Made by a program: the position numbers and the translations under genes. A stretch of 64,000 nt of DNA from Carex sylvatica (taxonomy: Eukaryota > Streptophyta > Magnoliopsida > Poales > Cyperaceae), in assembly GCA_964058845.1 (NCBI GenBank), contig CAXKVR010000044.1:62001-126000 (forward strand), written 5' to 3'. Under the pieces are notes generated by a model, which saw nothing but the letters and a program-made list of their open reading frames with translations, was not told where the DNA came from and did no database searches. Below are positions 12,963 to 25,560 of the stretch, in pieces; the stretch's first letter is position 1, and the number at the start of each line of letters is the position of its first letter.

Positions 12963-15940
12963 CCTGTAATTGCTCAATCATTTTAATTGCTGTGATGTAT
13001 TGTGCGTGGGTGTAAAGTGTACCTTGTACAGAGTTTCTCTTTTTAATGAAAATTTGTTGGTTTGCTTGCTGACCATAAAACAAAAAACAAAAAAAAATTA
13101 ACTTAGTAATTGATTGCTTATAGAGGCCTAAAGGCAAAGATTATGTTCAAGAAATATCTTAAAAATCTTAGATGACAGAGCATGCGTAAAACAACATAAA
13201 TATTCACTCATTTTGACCAGATGCATCTAGACTAAACACAATCAATGAAATGGAAGTACGGCGATCTTCATGACTTGTTCAGTACAAGAGATCCTAGTTA
13301 TGATACCCTAAAAACCAAATACAAATACTAGAATGATTGAATCTGCCGGTATCCAAGCTTCATTTTGGCTATCACCATTGTTATGTTCAGGAGTATCATT
13401 TGTATCTGGAACAGTGGGGCATTTTCGGTCGATAGCATCCACATATATCCCCAAATTTCCTATGTATATTTGATGGGTCATTAAGGGTTTGCAATTGGGC
13501 CCGTCGGGATGGGTCCCGACATATTGTTTTATGATACATTCAACCACGAAAAAAAATTCAAAGCAGCCAGGCTTGGAGGAATGGAGCTAGTGAGTCGCTT
13601 CATGGATTAGTCGACGGATTCTAATTGCTTCATTTTTCAATTGTAGTTGGATTATTTCAAGGTTGTTGTTAGCTAAATTCAAGGCTATAGCCGGGGATTC
13701 GGCCAAAGATGGCAATTGGGCCTCACGCATTCTATCTCAATTCTTGACATTGGATATTTTCCATTTTTATTGGAAAGGCTGTTGCCATCGATGATCGCAT
13801 AGTTCTACAGTTTTTTGGCACGTAGCGTCCATCGAGGAGTGCACCTTTTGGACATCTCACACGCAGTCAACCAGAGAAAAAGAAGGGCATTCATCGAGAA
13901 CAAGTAAACTACCTTTTGGGCATCTCAATCACTCAATTCTCCCTCGGGAGTCAATAGTACTTTTTTTTTTGATTACTTCATGCCCTTAGGCCTGAGTCAA
14001 TAGTACTCAATAGATAAAAGAATAGCATCATCGAAATTCGAGAGCGACTTCCACACTTCGGTATCAATTAGTTGACATTTTGGGTATCCCACACGGTAGT
14101 AAACTAGAGAAAAAGAAGGATAGAGGAAAGAGTTTCAATCATCCTTTCCTTTTTATAAATTTCTCTTATTTTGTTTGAAATTAGAAACCATGTCTTGTGT
14201 GTTAATTCATAAAAAACTAAGCATTTAGTCTAGAGACTATAAGTGTTACGTACGGAACCTAATACTTTTTGTTATATCAGTTTAGTTATTTAAATTATAT
14301 TTGTGTTTTTTAAATTTAATTATTATACATATTTAAATAAATTGGTAGATGCATTTCTAGTTTTTGTTTTGGATCTTTAGAACCAAATAATTACATCTTA
14401 TCTAGATATCAAACAATTACATTTATCTGGAGATCAAACATTTACATTCCGAAAAAAAAACAATTCTCCATTTTAATCTATTAACCGTCCTAAAGCTGAC
14501 GCATAAAACATAATCATAAGTGCAGAGGAATACAATATCTGATTTCACAATATTTGTCATGAAATTCTCCATTGCGAATAGTCGTCTCTGTGTGTATGAG
14601 ACAAGTGTTTACTAGCAAGAAATCCATTCTCACTAGTACGTCGTATAGTCGTAGATTAGGCCTTTCAAGACATCAAGATGCGCCTTTGAGAAATCATTTT
14701 CAATTTCCTTACGGATCTCTCATTTTGATGGTGGAAGAAGAAGAAAATACACTGAAATTCTGTCTAAAATAACTGTTGTTTAGAAAACTGACTTGTGTGT
14801 TATATCTTGTGTCTTGAGGACCCATCTTTATATGAGGTAACACATTTGGCACCACGCATGCGACCACACAAACAGCCAGACGTGTCTACAGAATCGTTTT
14901 TCTTGAATTAACAGTGTTCTGTGCGGCCCGCACAAACCTCTGGTTATCAGCCAACTCAATATGTATTTCATAGATTTACTCAAGGTATTTTATGTGACCG
15001 CATCAAAATCCATGCGGCCCGCACAAACCTCTGAACAATGATTCTTCTTACTTAAAAATTTCAGAATCAGTTCATCAATAATTTAATCTTTATTTAAATT
15101 TTTCTACACATTTATGAACCACACCATATATTAAATATAATTCACAGTTATATTACAAGTAGCTCAACGTCTGATTATAATCCTACCGTTTCTCCATTTT
15201 TAAAGGATCAGTTAACAATAATGCATGCTGCGTTTAAGGAATCGTCCTTATCACCATGCATTTACATATTTTAGCCTGCATTGTTAGGATTAAATGTGTG
15301 CTTTTGAACTAACCCACGTCCGGATATTTTGAACACAACTTTCTTATTTATTTTTTACAAATTACTTAAATTATTCATTTTCTTCATATTTAAATTTTGT
15401 TAATTAATATTTTTAACTTACAAATTTATATAACTCAATTATTCGATAATAATTCGTTACGTATCTATATTCATAAATTATCCACTCTATATGTGTATCC
15501 GTTTAAGACAAAATTAGTATTATATTTTGACATTTATTTACTATTCATATTCATATCTGCTCATTAAAAAAAAGCTGATACAAATTTTGGTATTAACATT
15601 ATCGATTTGCTCTAAATTCGCTCCTTTTCACCCCTGGCCCTAATTCCATACAATGGAAAATTTCATGAATTTAAAAGATCCACAATTCGAACAATTATAT
15701 ATACAATTCGTTCAACAAACGTTAACTTCCTCATTAAATAATCAGCTTCTAATAATATATATATATAGGCCTTTCAGGAACGCGGGATTCATGGCATTTT
15801 CATTTGGATCTTTAAACCATCGCCAACAATAATCTTGGATAGATATATTCATTTCAATGTAGTGTAATTTCTCCCCCGGAGCCTCCTCCCTCTTCCATCA
15901 AACCACCCAAAAGAATCCCAAATTAATTAGATCCATACGT
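12963..15940. other. Long intergenic region upstream of the DUF247 gene
   Basis: No gene was recognised. A minus-strand open frame at 13308-13547 has no family resemblance that I can see. A 32-bp retroposon stub lies at 13962-13993. Two short GC palindromes, GTGCGGCCCGCAC (14931-14943) and TGCGGCCCGCA (15013-15023), are each followed by CAAACCTCTG. A TATATATATATA run at about 15758-15769 could serve as a TATA region for the DUF247 gene. Confidence 0.45.
13948..14007 (-). mobile_element. Minimal retroposon stub (32 bp) with 14-bp TSD
   Basis: A 32-bp insert at 13962-13993 (poly-T, then GATTACTTCATGCCCTTAGG) is flanked by a perfect 14-bp direct repeat GAGTCAATAGTACT (13948-13961 and 13994-14007). 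Read on the minus strand it is a 3' end plus poly-A, the signature of a severely 5'-truncated target-primed insertion. Confidence 0.7.
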
Positions 15941-15964
15941 TAAAAAAAAAAAAAAAAAAAAAAA
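15941..15964. repeat. Poly-A tract in the leader of the DUF247 gene
   Basis: An uninterrupted run of about 24 A lies 40 bp before the start codon, inside the expected 5' leader. Confidence 0.9.
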
Positions 15965-16003
15965 TTGAACAAGAACAAGAACAAGAAAGAGAGAGCAAAA
16001 GTG

Positions 16004-17416
16004 ATGATGGATCACTCAATTGAGATTAACGAGATCACAAGGTCAACAAACTCAACAGTAGAGAACCGTAAGAACTCTGTCAATAGAGAACCATGGACAG
16101 AGAAGTTGACAACTCGACTAGAAGACGAATGTAAGAGTTGGACCCCTACCAATCCAGTGCCTAATACGATGCCAAAACAAAATGCTTCAATCTTCAAGCT
16201 CAGATATAACCAAGATGACGAAGAATTGTACAAAGTTTGTGCAGTTGGGATCGGTCCGTACAACCATCACAAAAGTGGGTTGTTATTTTCAGATACTGAG
16301 AAAAGGGATACTGTCATGCTGTCAGCCAGAGTGTATCGAATCGACTTCAAGACGTTTTTCAGTGAGATATCTTCGAAGATAAATGAAGTTCGAGCCTGCT
16401 ATGCTGAGGGTTCCTTTGAGCTGGATGATGAAGCACTTTCTGAGATGCTGTTCTTTGATGGTTGTTTCATAATCTGTGCAATAATGGTACTCTCACGAGG
16501 GCTGTTGTTTTCAACATGGAACAAGCGGATGAACCGCGAGGAAGAGCCACTCATAAATGCATGTAAAAGTCTTGTTAGAAAGTTAAATCAGAAAGCACGA
16601 GAAGTTATGGCTGACTTGCTCATGCTAGAGAACCAAATTCCTTACTTTGTTATCCACATTTTGTGGGAACATTGCTTCCTAGACATAACCTTCGATGGTG
16701 TTTTATTTATGGATGTTGCTCTGGCTTGCTTTGATGACCTCTATCCAAGGCGGAGCAGATCTAGAGTGTCGAGTCAATTCTCAGATTGTCTCCACCTTCT
16801 GGATCTCTTTCACTGGTCGCGCAGCCCAATCGATAGGTTTAGAGAAATAGCGATTTACTCGCAACCTGGCCTATATATTTCTACAGTGATGGAGCTTCAA
16901 GCTTCCTCAGTAAATTTCAAAAAGAGTGCATCAGACTGCTTGCTTGATATTATTTTCAGTGAGAGTTTTTTCAGAACAAAAGGAGTGATCTTCATCCCTG
17001 AAATCAACCTCTATGCATACAGCCGCCATATTTTTCAAAACCTCATTGCTTTCGAGCAAGCCTACGGGTTGCGGGGTTACGGCTTCACTGCCTACGTGGA
17101 GTGCATGGCACAACTGGTACAGACTGAGAAGGATGTGAGCCTACTGAGGAGCTCTGGCATCATTGCAAGCACACCCGTAACAGACATAGAGGTCGTTGAT
17201 TTTTTCAAAACAATACGCACTGGATTCAAAGTAGAGGAAATGCCGCCGGATCTTTACGAGTTATACGAGCAAGTGAAGGATCACATTGAGCATCGGCCTC
17301 GATTTCCCAACAAATGGATCACTATTTCAATGTTCAGTGTAGCCATCTTTGCACTATCATTTCTGCAAGCGTTATACTCGATGCTCGGTTATTATGCTCC
17401 AACAAATGGTCATTAG
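16004..17416 (+). CDS. DUF247 (UPF0481-like) membrane-anchored protein
   Basis: A single-exon reading frame of 470 aa, within the usual 400-550 aa range of plant DUF247 proteins. The frame is open further upstream, but the first in-frame ATG is at 16004 (a second at 16007 is equally possible). Family signatures: CAVGIGPYNHHKSG near residues 79-92, LLMLENQIPYFVIHILWE in the middle, and a C-terminal hydrophobic helix (about 438-460) after a short basic stretch, ending in a short polar tail. The biochemical function of DUF247 is not established. Members sit in plant membranes, and some are self-incompatibility determinants in grasses; nothing here shows that role. No frameshift or internal stop, so probably functional. 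Degenerate direct repeats follow in the 3' flank. Confidence 0.88.
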   Translation: MMDHSIEINEITRSTNSTVENRKNSVNREPWTEKLTTRLEDECKSWTPTNPVPNTMPKQNASIFKLRYNQDDEELYKVCAVGIGPYNHHKSGLLFSDTEKRDTVMLSARVYRIDFKTFFSEISSKINEVRACYAEGSFELDDEALSEMLFFDGCFIICAIMVLSRGLLFSTWNKRMNREEEPLINACKSLVRKLNQKAREVMADLLMLENQIPYFVIHILWEHCFLDITFDGVLFMDVALACFDDLYPRRSRSRVSSQFSDCLHLLDLFHWSRSPIDRFREIAIYSQPGLYISTVMELQASSVNFKKSASDCLLDIIFSESFFRTKGVIFIPEINLYAYSRHIFQNLIAFEQAYGLRGYGFTAYVECMAQLVQTEKDVSLLRSSGIIASTPVTDIEVVDFFKTIRTGFKVEEMPPDLYELYEQVKDHIEHRPRFPNKWITISMFSVAIFALSFLQALYSMLGYYAPTNGH

Positions 17417-18840
17417 GTTATCTTCTATTTGTTTTTGGAAAAAATAAACACACATGAAATCAGTTTGCTGCTGTCTAGTGCATTGTATTTCCTCAAGTAT
17501 TATCAGTTTTTGCCTAATTCTATTGTGTTTGCATTTTACAATGTTTCTTGTTATGTTAGTGGGTTCTTAAACTAATCAAGTTTGTTGATGAATTTAATTC
17601 CAAATTTATTAGATTGATTTTAAATAACAAATTTAAATGGTTGAAATCAATCTGATTCACCATTAATTTGTTGACATATTGCCTTCTATTGTGTTTGCAT
17701 TGTACAATGTTTCTTGTTACGCTACTGTGTTCTTAAACTGATTAAGTTTGCTGCTGAATGCGGGTTAGCACCCTCTGGTGTTCTGATTTGTTAGTTTTGC
17801 TTGAGCTCTTTGAAATTATGTGATTGATTTCTTGAATGGTCGAAATATTGCTGTCGAATTTGCTCCCATTTTTTGTTGCACGAATTATTGAAATTATGTG
17901 AATTTTGTGTGTTAATTGCTTGTAATTTTGAACTTGATTCAAATCTGATTTTTAATTAGAAATTTCCATGTTCGTATGTGGGTCAGAAATTGACTTCGTA
18001 ATACCTCTTTTATTTTACGTTGTACCAATGTGCCTCTACTAATGTTGAATTGTAACTGGTACGGCTTGCACTGACAGGAACCAAAAGGAAATTTTTATAA
18101 AATTGAGGGCATAGTTGCTAAATTCTGTGATTGTGTTAATTTACCTAATTTGAGGGACTTGCGTGTAAATGTGATGAATTTGAAATTATTAGAATTGAAT
18201 TGTAAATATAATTAAATAAGGGATTGTTTGCGTAAATTAAGCCCTTGGTGATATTCCCTAGTCATGGGGACTGATATGCAAAATGAGAGATTTTAGTTTG
18301 TGTATCGGCTCAGAAGTTGGAAATTTCTTATTTTGATTAAATGATATAGACTTGTTAAGGCTCGGCTCGATGTTTTAAAATTAATTTTTTTAAAAGTGAC
18401 CAAGATTAAAAGTGTCAGCATTTAATAATTGGTATATAAAACTTGCTAGCATCAATATAAATACTTGTTGTAATTTTAATGTATTTGGTTTTTTGGCCTT
18501 TCTTTAAAAAATATGTGATAAGTAGCATAGCAAAATTATTAATTTTTTTTAGTATTTTTGATTTATATTACTGTGTTAAATTAATAATATAATTAAAATA
18601 ATAAAAAATAAGATATATAATATTATTGTATTATAGATTTTTGAAAATTGTCGTATCGTCGTATCTGATACGATATCCGTACTCATATCCATGTTACATA
18701 GTCTACAACATAAATATTATTACATGCATGCAGAGGTGTGAATACTTTCTATATTATGTATTAATACAATCAAGCACCAAATATAGTAATTTATTAAAAA
18801 ATATTAAATTAAAATAATTTACAACGTAACAATTCATATT
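17417..18840. other. 3' flank of the DUF247 gene, degenerate repeats
   Basis: A direct repeat of about 80 bp (17511-17592 and 17680-17757, sharing CTATTGTGTTTGCATT and TTCTTAAACT) lies in the 3' flank. Around 18644-18720 there is a GTATC/GATAC-rich piece related to sequence near 24871 and 33820. No gene was recognised. Confidence 0.45.
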
Positions 18841-20150
18841 TCAGTTATAAGTATGAATACTTACATTATAAGATATGAATATTTATAATACTTGATATTA
18901 ATATTTTCAAACATTATATAGTGCCACAAGGAAAAAATTTATAGAATATGTTAGATACAAACACTTGATACATGAACTATTCGCACTTGAATGACGATAT
19001 ATGAATACTTGCAATACTAGATATTAATACTTTCAGACATCATACAGTGCTATATGAAAATTTTGATATAATTTGTTAGATACAAACATTTGATACATGA
19101 ATTATTCACACTTGCATTACGATGTATGAATATTTGCAATACTTTTTATTAATACATTTAAATATTTGCATGACGATTAGTCGTTGGCGATAACCAAACC
19201 GTCACGAATTTTCCCAATTAATCGGCTGATATTTTTCGATTATTCCTAATTATTCTCTATTAATCGCTTGGTGGTACCCTATTCATCCGATAACCACATA
19301 CCGTTATTTACAACACTGACATGAACTATTCACACTTATATGATGATGTATGAATACTTACAATACTTAGTATTAATACTTTTAAACATCATCTAATGCC
19401 ATAAGAGAAAAAAGTAATAGAATCTGTTAGATATAAATATTTTATACATTAACTATTTACACTTGTATGACAAGGCATGAATACTTGCAATATTTAATAT
19501 TAGTACGTTCAATCGTGCTATAAGAAAAAAAAACTATTGATAAGATCTCTTAGATACAAACACTTGATACATAAACTATTTACACTTGCATGACGAAGTA
19601 TGAATACTTATAATACTTGAAATTAATACTTTCATACATCATCCGGTGCCATATGGAAAACTAACAATAAAAAATCATAGATTTTGTTAGTTATTAACAC
19701 TTGATATATAAACTATTTATACAAGTATGACGATGTATAAGTACTTTCAATACTTGATATTAACCCTTTCAGATCAAGTGTAATTTGAAAAACAAATTAA
19801 ATTTTGATAGAATATGTTAGGTACAAACATATTCTATCACAAAAATGTATAAATACTTGACATGTAAATTATTTACACTTGCATGACGATGTATAAATAC
19901 TTGTAATACTTGATATTAATATTTTCAGACGACATCCAATGCCATATGGAAAAAAAAAAGTTCATAAAAAATGTTAAGTACAAATACTTTAGACATGAAT
20001 TATTTACACTTGCATTGCGAGGTATGAATACATGCACGACGAGGTATGAATACTTGCACAACGAGGTATGAATACTCACACGATAAGGTATTCACGACGA
20101 TTTATGAATACTTGAATGATGAGGTATGAATACTTGCACGACGGACAACC
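18841..20150. repeat. Tandem array, about 125-bp monomer
   Basis: The landmark CTTGATATTA or a variant recurs at about 18891, 19017, 19142, 19366, 19492, 19616, 19753 and 19909, so most steps are 124-126 bp. Monomers share TTAATACTTTCAGACATCAT, TTAGATACAAACACTTGATA and CACTTGCATGACGATGTATG. The larger 19142-19366 step contains about 100 bp of foreign sequence (about 19165-19315). From about 20020 to 20150 the array degrades into a unit of about 22 bp (TGCACGACGAGGTATGAATAC). Confidence 0.85.
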
Positions 20151-22260
20151 CGAAAGTATGTCATCATGGATCTCATTTGAAAGATAAAATTGTGTAGAAG
20201 ACGTCTATGGTTTAGATTTGCAAATTTCCTCATAGATTGGACGGAGAAAAAAAATCCACCTCTAAAAAGATGAGTGTGTGATGTGTCCAGTTTTTTTTTT
20301 GAAATACTTGATATCTTAGGTATGAATACTTGATATATTATATATTAACACTTGCGCGTATAGGTTTTCATATTTGCACGCATCAGTTATAAAATATATC
20401 AAATATTAGGTAATCCCCTAAGTAATTAATGAAATTAAGTTAGTTAACGGTCCCCATAAGTAGTTATTGACTGAAAAATAAATGAGAAAAATTGATTGGA
20501 CGATAGTTAGTCGATCCCTTAATGAATTCAAATCCTACTCATAGTGTGCATTTTAATTTTAGCCTTATTTTTCAGTCGGCATTCATAATCATAAATTATT
20601 AGTCCCATGTGATGACGAATATTCGCCAATCGCCATTAATGATCGTGCCAAATCTTCCAATCGATGTGGTTTTTTGGGGGAAATCAACGTGTTTTCCTTG
20701 AGTAGCTTTTAAGTTCTATCCATGTGTGACAACCCTTCCACTTGATCTTTACCATTAGATAATTAAGGTCTGCATATCACGATTTGTACTTTACATCTCT
20801 ACAGCAGTGCAGCCATCCATGACGGTTTTGTCTTCCATGTACTCCGTCTTAAGCAAAAAATAGACACGTCATATGCAAATGCTTGATATTCAAGATGACA
20901 AGTAGTTTTAGTTGACCGCATCACCGCAACTCCGCAAAGAACAGCTCAAAAATACATTTGTTTAAAGATCACTGGACCGACTTATTCTATAGAGAAAGTA
21001 AGCCCAATAGCCCATATAGACTCGACTCGGGCCTAGGTTTACAATCCCATGGCATTCTTTCATGCGTGACAGAACCTAGAAATTCTACAAAGACCTCTGC
21101 AGTTGGGCGATAACTCAATACTCATTGGTTTAAGTCTGAGGTTGCGACGGAGAAAAGCGAGAGCGGTGGCGATCTCCTGCTGCTACGGCGGATCTGGAGA
21201 ATCACCCCGTCTCGTGTCCATCAATTTCTCTTTGTTTGCGCCGATGATTACTTAAACAGGGTAAGAAACCCTTTCTCTGTAACGCTGAGGCTGGGACGAG
21301 ATCTGATCTCCGAGCCAATGATGTGCTGTGATTTTGTATAATACTCAGATACGCTCTCCTTCTGAATTGATGGATCATAGTTCTTCAGAATCAACTCTCG
21401 ATCTTAAATTTTTTTTTAATAAGTTTTTTGAAAGAGGTGGCTGCTAGTCTTGTAGCGAGTTTGACGGACTATTTCCGACAGTCCTGTGCTATTTTGGATA
21501 AATTGCCCCGAGACATAAGATAGATACTACTGTCGAACTAGCTACGCTCTTTTTGGAAATTGTCCTCGGACACCTAATACAAATCACTACATTGCTTGAG
21601 TGCGAATCTGATCATAAAGGCCATAATTTTGGCCCAATCTTTAACATTTGCTAAGATTTTGGTTAAAAGTTAATGAGAAAGTTGAATGTAGCTTGATTTC
21701 TTGTACGTTTCTTCTATTATGATTGTTGCTGCTGTTCTGTTTTTTTTTTTTTTTTAATGTTAATGCAAACCTGCTGTTTCCAAACAAATGATTATTTTGA
21801 ATAATTGCTTGCCCCCTAACCGTTCATTACAAAAAATTTGATAATGTATAGTTCAGAATTACTGAAGCAAAATTTCTTAAAGAAAATACTGTGCAATGCT
21901 TTGTTCCATTACAGAGAACAAAAAATTGATAGCAATTGGAATAGGAATGGGGTGGCAACCATGGGTCTCTTATTTCCTCTAGTTGCAATTGAAATAGGAT
22001 GTCGATGGCAATCATGAATTGTTTTCTCTCTGCCTCTTACTAAAAAAGAAGAGAAAAAACAATGAAGGGCTTGTGGTTGCCAAGAAAGGGACACCTGTAT
22101 TACTTCAATTGAGGTATAGTTGACAAATTAAGACTGGAATTTTGGGACATGTCCAGTCACACTTGTGAACGGGTACACTCTTTAAAGATAATGCTATGTA
22201 TGTGATTGTTATATTTGGATCACAGAGATTAGTATTACTTAGATTGTGTTTTAGAGCTTT
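20151..22260. other. Intergenic, one GC-rich island
   Basis: Mostly AT-rich with no gene. About 21130-21310 is unusually GC- and CpG-rich and contains a good splice-donor-like site (CAGGGTAAG at about 21257), so it could be an untranslated first exon of an unseen gene or a captured leader. No matching downstream coding exon was found. Confidence 0.35.
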
Positions 22261-22749
22261 CTCAGGATTAGGGGTGTAAACGGATCGGATAATATCTGAT
22301 TTCGTCAGAATCTGAATCCAGAAAAGTACTTAAATTATTTGATCCGTATCTGTATCCGAAAAATTATAACGGATGTGGATATGATAAGGCATTTTACTAT
22401 CCGTATCTGACCGTTTATACATTAAATCACAACAAATGAGATATATGTTTTTAAATTGATTTATTAAATTGCATATGTACGAATAATTTATTAAATTGCA
22501 TATAAATATATGTTTAGATAAACAATATTATACACTGACATAATTAGTGACTAATATTTTAGTAATATAATAGATATTTTGTAACTAACAAGCTAATTAT
22601 AAAAAATATTTGTATTTGTCGGATATCCGATCTGTATCCGTACCATTTAATATTCGATCTGTATCTGTATTCGAAAAATTATAACGGATACGAATACGAT
22701 AAGACTACCATCGGATCCGTATCTGACCATTTACATCCCTACCCAGGAT
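22261..22749. mobile_element. hAT-type non-autonomous element (GGTGTAAACGG ends)
   Basis: Element 22269-22741 (473 bp) has inverted ends TAGGGGTGTAAACGG and, reversed from the right, TAGGGATGTAAATGG. It is flanked by an 8-bp TSD with one mismatch (CTCAGGAT at 22261-22268, CCCAGGAT at 22742-22749). Sub-terminal regions carry many copies of GGATACGGAT-like motifs. Eight-base TSDs and these ends fit the hAT superfamily. No coding capacity. Confidence 0.8.
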
Positions 22750-22981
22750 GCTAGCACCATTTTCCTATCCATGCTGTCTCGGCTTTTACTTTGATTTCGG
22801 TGATGTTCCCTTAAATATTCAAGCCATAGTTACAAAAATGGCAATATATTGTATATTGAATCTGTGAATGCTTTAATTGAGTTTAAAATGTACACTGAAT
22901 TGATTACAATTGGCCATATCCTTGGACCAGTACCATTAAAACTAATGCATATTGGTTAAGTCTTTCTCAAGTTATTTTAGA

Positions 22982-23003
22982 ATATATATATATATATATA
23001 TAT
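22982..23003. repeat. (TA)n microsatellite
   Basis: About 11 TA units. A separate short hairpin follows (TAAAAAGTTGTATCTATTTT at about 23105 with its reverse complement near 23176-23196). Confidence 0.9.
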
Positions 23004-23688
23004 TTGGAATTCTGATTTAGGAATTAATGATTGTAAAGAAAAAATTTGAAATTTGCCTATCCTAAATTTCCCCGAAATTAATCATTCTATGTCATTTTGT
23101 TAATAAAAAGTTGTATCTATTTTTAATAAAAATAAAAACTTTAAGTTATTTAATGATTATATTAAAAAAGAATTCTAAAAATAGATACAACTTTTTATAA
23201 ATTAAATGTACCAGAAGGATCACAATAATTTCTATATTACATAGAAGTGACTTTTGAACCGAGATCAATAACTCATAATCCATGCATTTTTATTTATTTA
23301 CAATAACACATAATGAAATATATTAATTTTTCTTATAGCTACGAAGAATTCAACCTGAAAAATATTGATCGGGTTATTTGTTCCAGTCTTTCTAATAAAT
23401 CAAATTGTATTGTATTCCATCTATTTTCAAAGAAATATATCAAACATTTCTAATATTTTCATAAAAAAATAAAAATTTCTGTTTTGTGAAAAGAAAAGAA
23501 AAATTTGAAAACGTGAAATTTTTTCACGGTTTGAAATTAAAACCTTAGTTATCATTATTAAAATAAATTTTTAATTGGATAAAAAAATGTCGGAAAGGTG
23601 GAGGTGGAAACTTCAAATGACTGGATTATCCTCCTGTATTCCAGAGATGTGCAATGTACTATAGGGGCTATCCAGCCTTTTCTTGTTT

Positions 23689-23897
23689 GTCATGGAAGGG
23701 AAATAAATCTGCTACGATCTTAAAAGGGATTGTAGGGTCTACGATTTCAAATTCAATCTTTTATTTGTTTTGAGATCTGTGTATAAAAAATAATTTTTAT
23801 AGAGATTCGTAATACTTAAAAAATAAAAGGTTAGATTTGGAATCGTAGAACCCTACAATCCATTAGAATCGTAGCAGATTTATTTCCGTCATGGAAG
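23689..23897. mobile_element. Mutator-type MITE, GGAAATAAATCTGCTACGAT family, copy 1
   Basis: Element 23699-23887 (189 bp) with terminal inverted repeats of about 45 bp beginning GGAAATAAATCTGCTACGAT at both ends. Perfect 10-bp TSD GTCATGGAAG (23689-23698 and 23888-23897). A sister copy lies at 27882-28073. Confidence 0.88.
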
Positions 23898-24032
23898 AAC
23901 CTTTGCAATAGTTCCTTGTGCATTAGAGAGCATGTTGCATGTTTTACTGCAAAAAGCAACAACAATATGACACCTAGAGTATGTTGCATGTAAAACATGC
24001 TATTGAATTCAGATACCTGAAGGCTATGTTGC

Positions 24033-24870
24033 ATGGTGGGTAGGGGTGGCAACGAGCTGTTAAAGAGCGAGCTAGCATGGTGGGTAGGGGTGACAACGAA
24101 CTGTTAAAGAGCGAGCTAGGTCATACTCGTACTCGGCTTGTTGGTGTATTAAGCTGAACGAGTGAGTTTAAATTTTAGATCTCGAGCTAAAACTATTGCT
24201 CAAGACCGACTCGTGACTTATCTGAGCAAGCCGAGCTAGCTCGTTACTAGCTTGGCGGATTTATAAATTTGTATATTTTCTTTCTTGCTATATCTTAAAT
24301 TTTCATAACACATCTTCTCAATTATGACTAAAATAAAATAATATTTATATGACTAATTGAATACTCTTAATTCAATTGTAATTAAGCAAATCAACTACTA
24401 TGAATTAAGTTTACAGCTAAATTCATACATACAAATATATCAAAATTCTAAATTCATACAAACATATTCACAGAATAAATTTATGCATACCAAATCAAAC
24501 AAATTCATACAAATTAACTTAATTGCTTATAATTAATTTACACATATTTCATACAAAATTACCAATCAACTTAAACACAGTCCAAAGTGCAATTACCATA
24601 ACACTGGCTATAACATCCATAAACCATGATATCCTTAATCTAAAGTTAACGGATTTGATTAAACCATTAAACTATGTATATTAAATAGCTCGTTAACGAC
24701 CGAGTTGGCTTGTGTCGAGCCAGGCCAAACTCAAACTCGTTAATTTTGGCTCGAGTATGTAGCGAGCGAGCTAATTTTAACTCGATCCACTAACGAACGA
24801 GCTGTTACCGATCGAGTCACGGGCGAATACCAAGCGGGCCACGAGCTTTTTTGCCAGTCCTAATGGTGGG
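24033..24870. mobile_element. hAT-type element with GAGCT-rich ends and duplicated left terminus
   Basis: The left end TAGGGGTGACAACGA (24085) pairs with the right end reversed, TAGGACTGGCAAAAAAGCTC (ending 24862). Both ends contain many GAGCTCG-type motifs. The 8-bp TSD ATGGTGGG is at 24077-24084 and 24863-24870. The TSD plus left terminus is also present in tandem 44 bp upstream (TSD 24033-24040, terminus from 24041), so a 44-bp duplication followed insertion. Non-coding. Confidence 0.8.
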
Positions 24871-25560
24871 TATCGTATCGAATATGATACGAGTACAGTG
24901 ATACGAAAATTTTAAAAAATAAAGAATACAATACGACTATTATATATATTATATTTTTATTAATTTAACGTTTAAATTATATTATTAATTCAACACTTAA
25001 TACAAGTAAAAAAAAAATATTATTTTGCCATACAATATGCACACACTTCATAACAAACTAATAAGCTAATTAAAAAACCATGCACATACTTCATAACAAA
25101 GCTAATTAAAAAACCGTATTATGCCACTGAGAGTATGAAAACATGAATGGATTACTTCGAATTAAAATTCGTGTACATATTGAATACAGGAAAATTGAAA
25201 TTATAAAATGAAGATATTATGATCTTTTGTACATAGTTAATACGAATTATGCTGCTGAGGCTGTATGAAAACAGGAATTTATAATTATGAAATTTAAAGT
25301 CCATATAATTGAATTTAATTTCAAACTTCATAAGTTCATAACAAACTAAACTAATTAAAGATCCAACAAAACAAGTGAAAGACTAAATTTCCAAAATAAG
25401 TTCATACTTCATCTCAAATGCTGCACATCATTTTGAAACACTATCCTCTTAAACTTCGGCTCGTCAAGTGAAAGATCTGCAATAACAAGTTACTCGGCAC
25501 CATCAAATGGCTCATGTGTATCACCCGCCACATCCCAAAAGGTACTCTCTCCCTCAGAAT
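24871..25560. other. AT-rich sequence with GTATC/GATAC relic
   Basis: The first 100 bp (ATCGTATCGAATATGATACG) belong to the same dispersed family as sequence near 18650 and 33830. At 25020-25120 a short direct repeat contains CACTTCATAACAAA and GCTAATTAAAAAACC. The 3' flank of the hAT pseudogene follows. Confidence 0.4.

Noticed and set aside
13308..13547. Minus-strand open frame of 79 codons
   Set aside because: No family resemblance, no neighbours in frame, and no splice context; treated as chance.
15965..16003. Upstream extension of the DUF247 frame beginning with TTG
   Set aside because: TTG starts are not expected for nuclear plant genes. The first in-frame ATG at 16004 was taken; the AAC/AAG repeat before it is leader sequence.
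18841..20150. CRISPR-like reading of the spaced repeats
   Set aside because: The repeat and the spacing are both repeated (125-bp monomers) and the DNA is plant nuclear; it is an ordinary tandem array.
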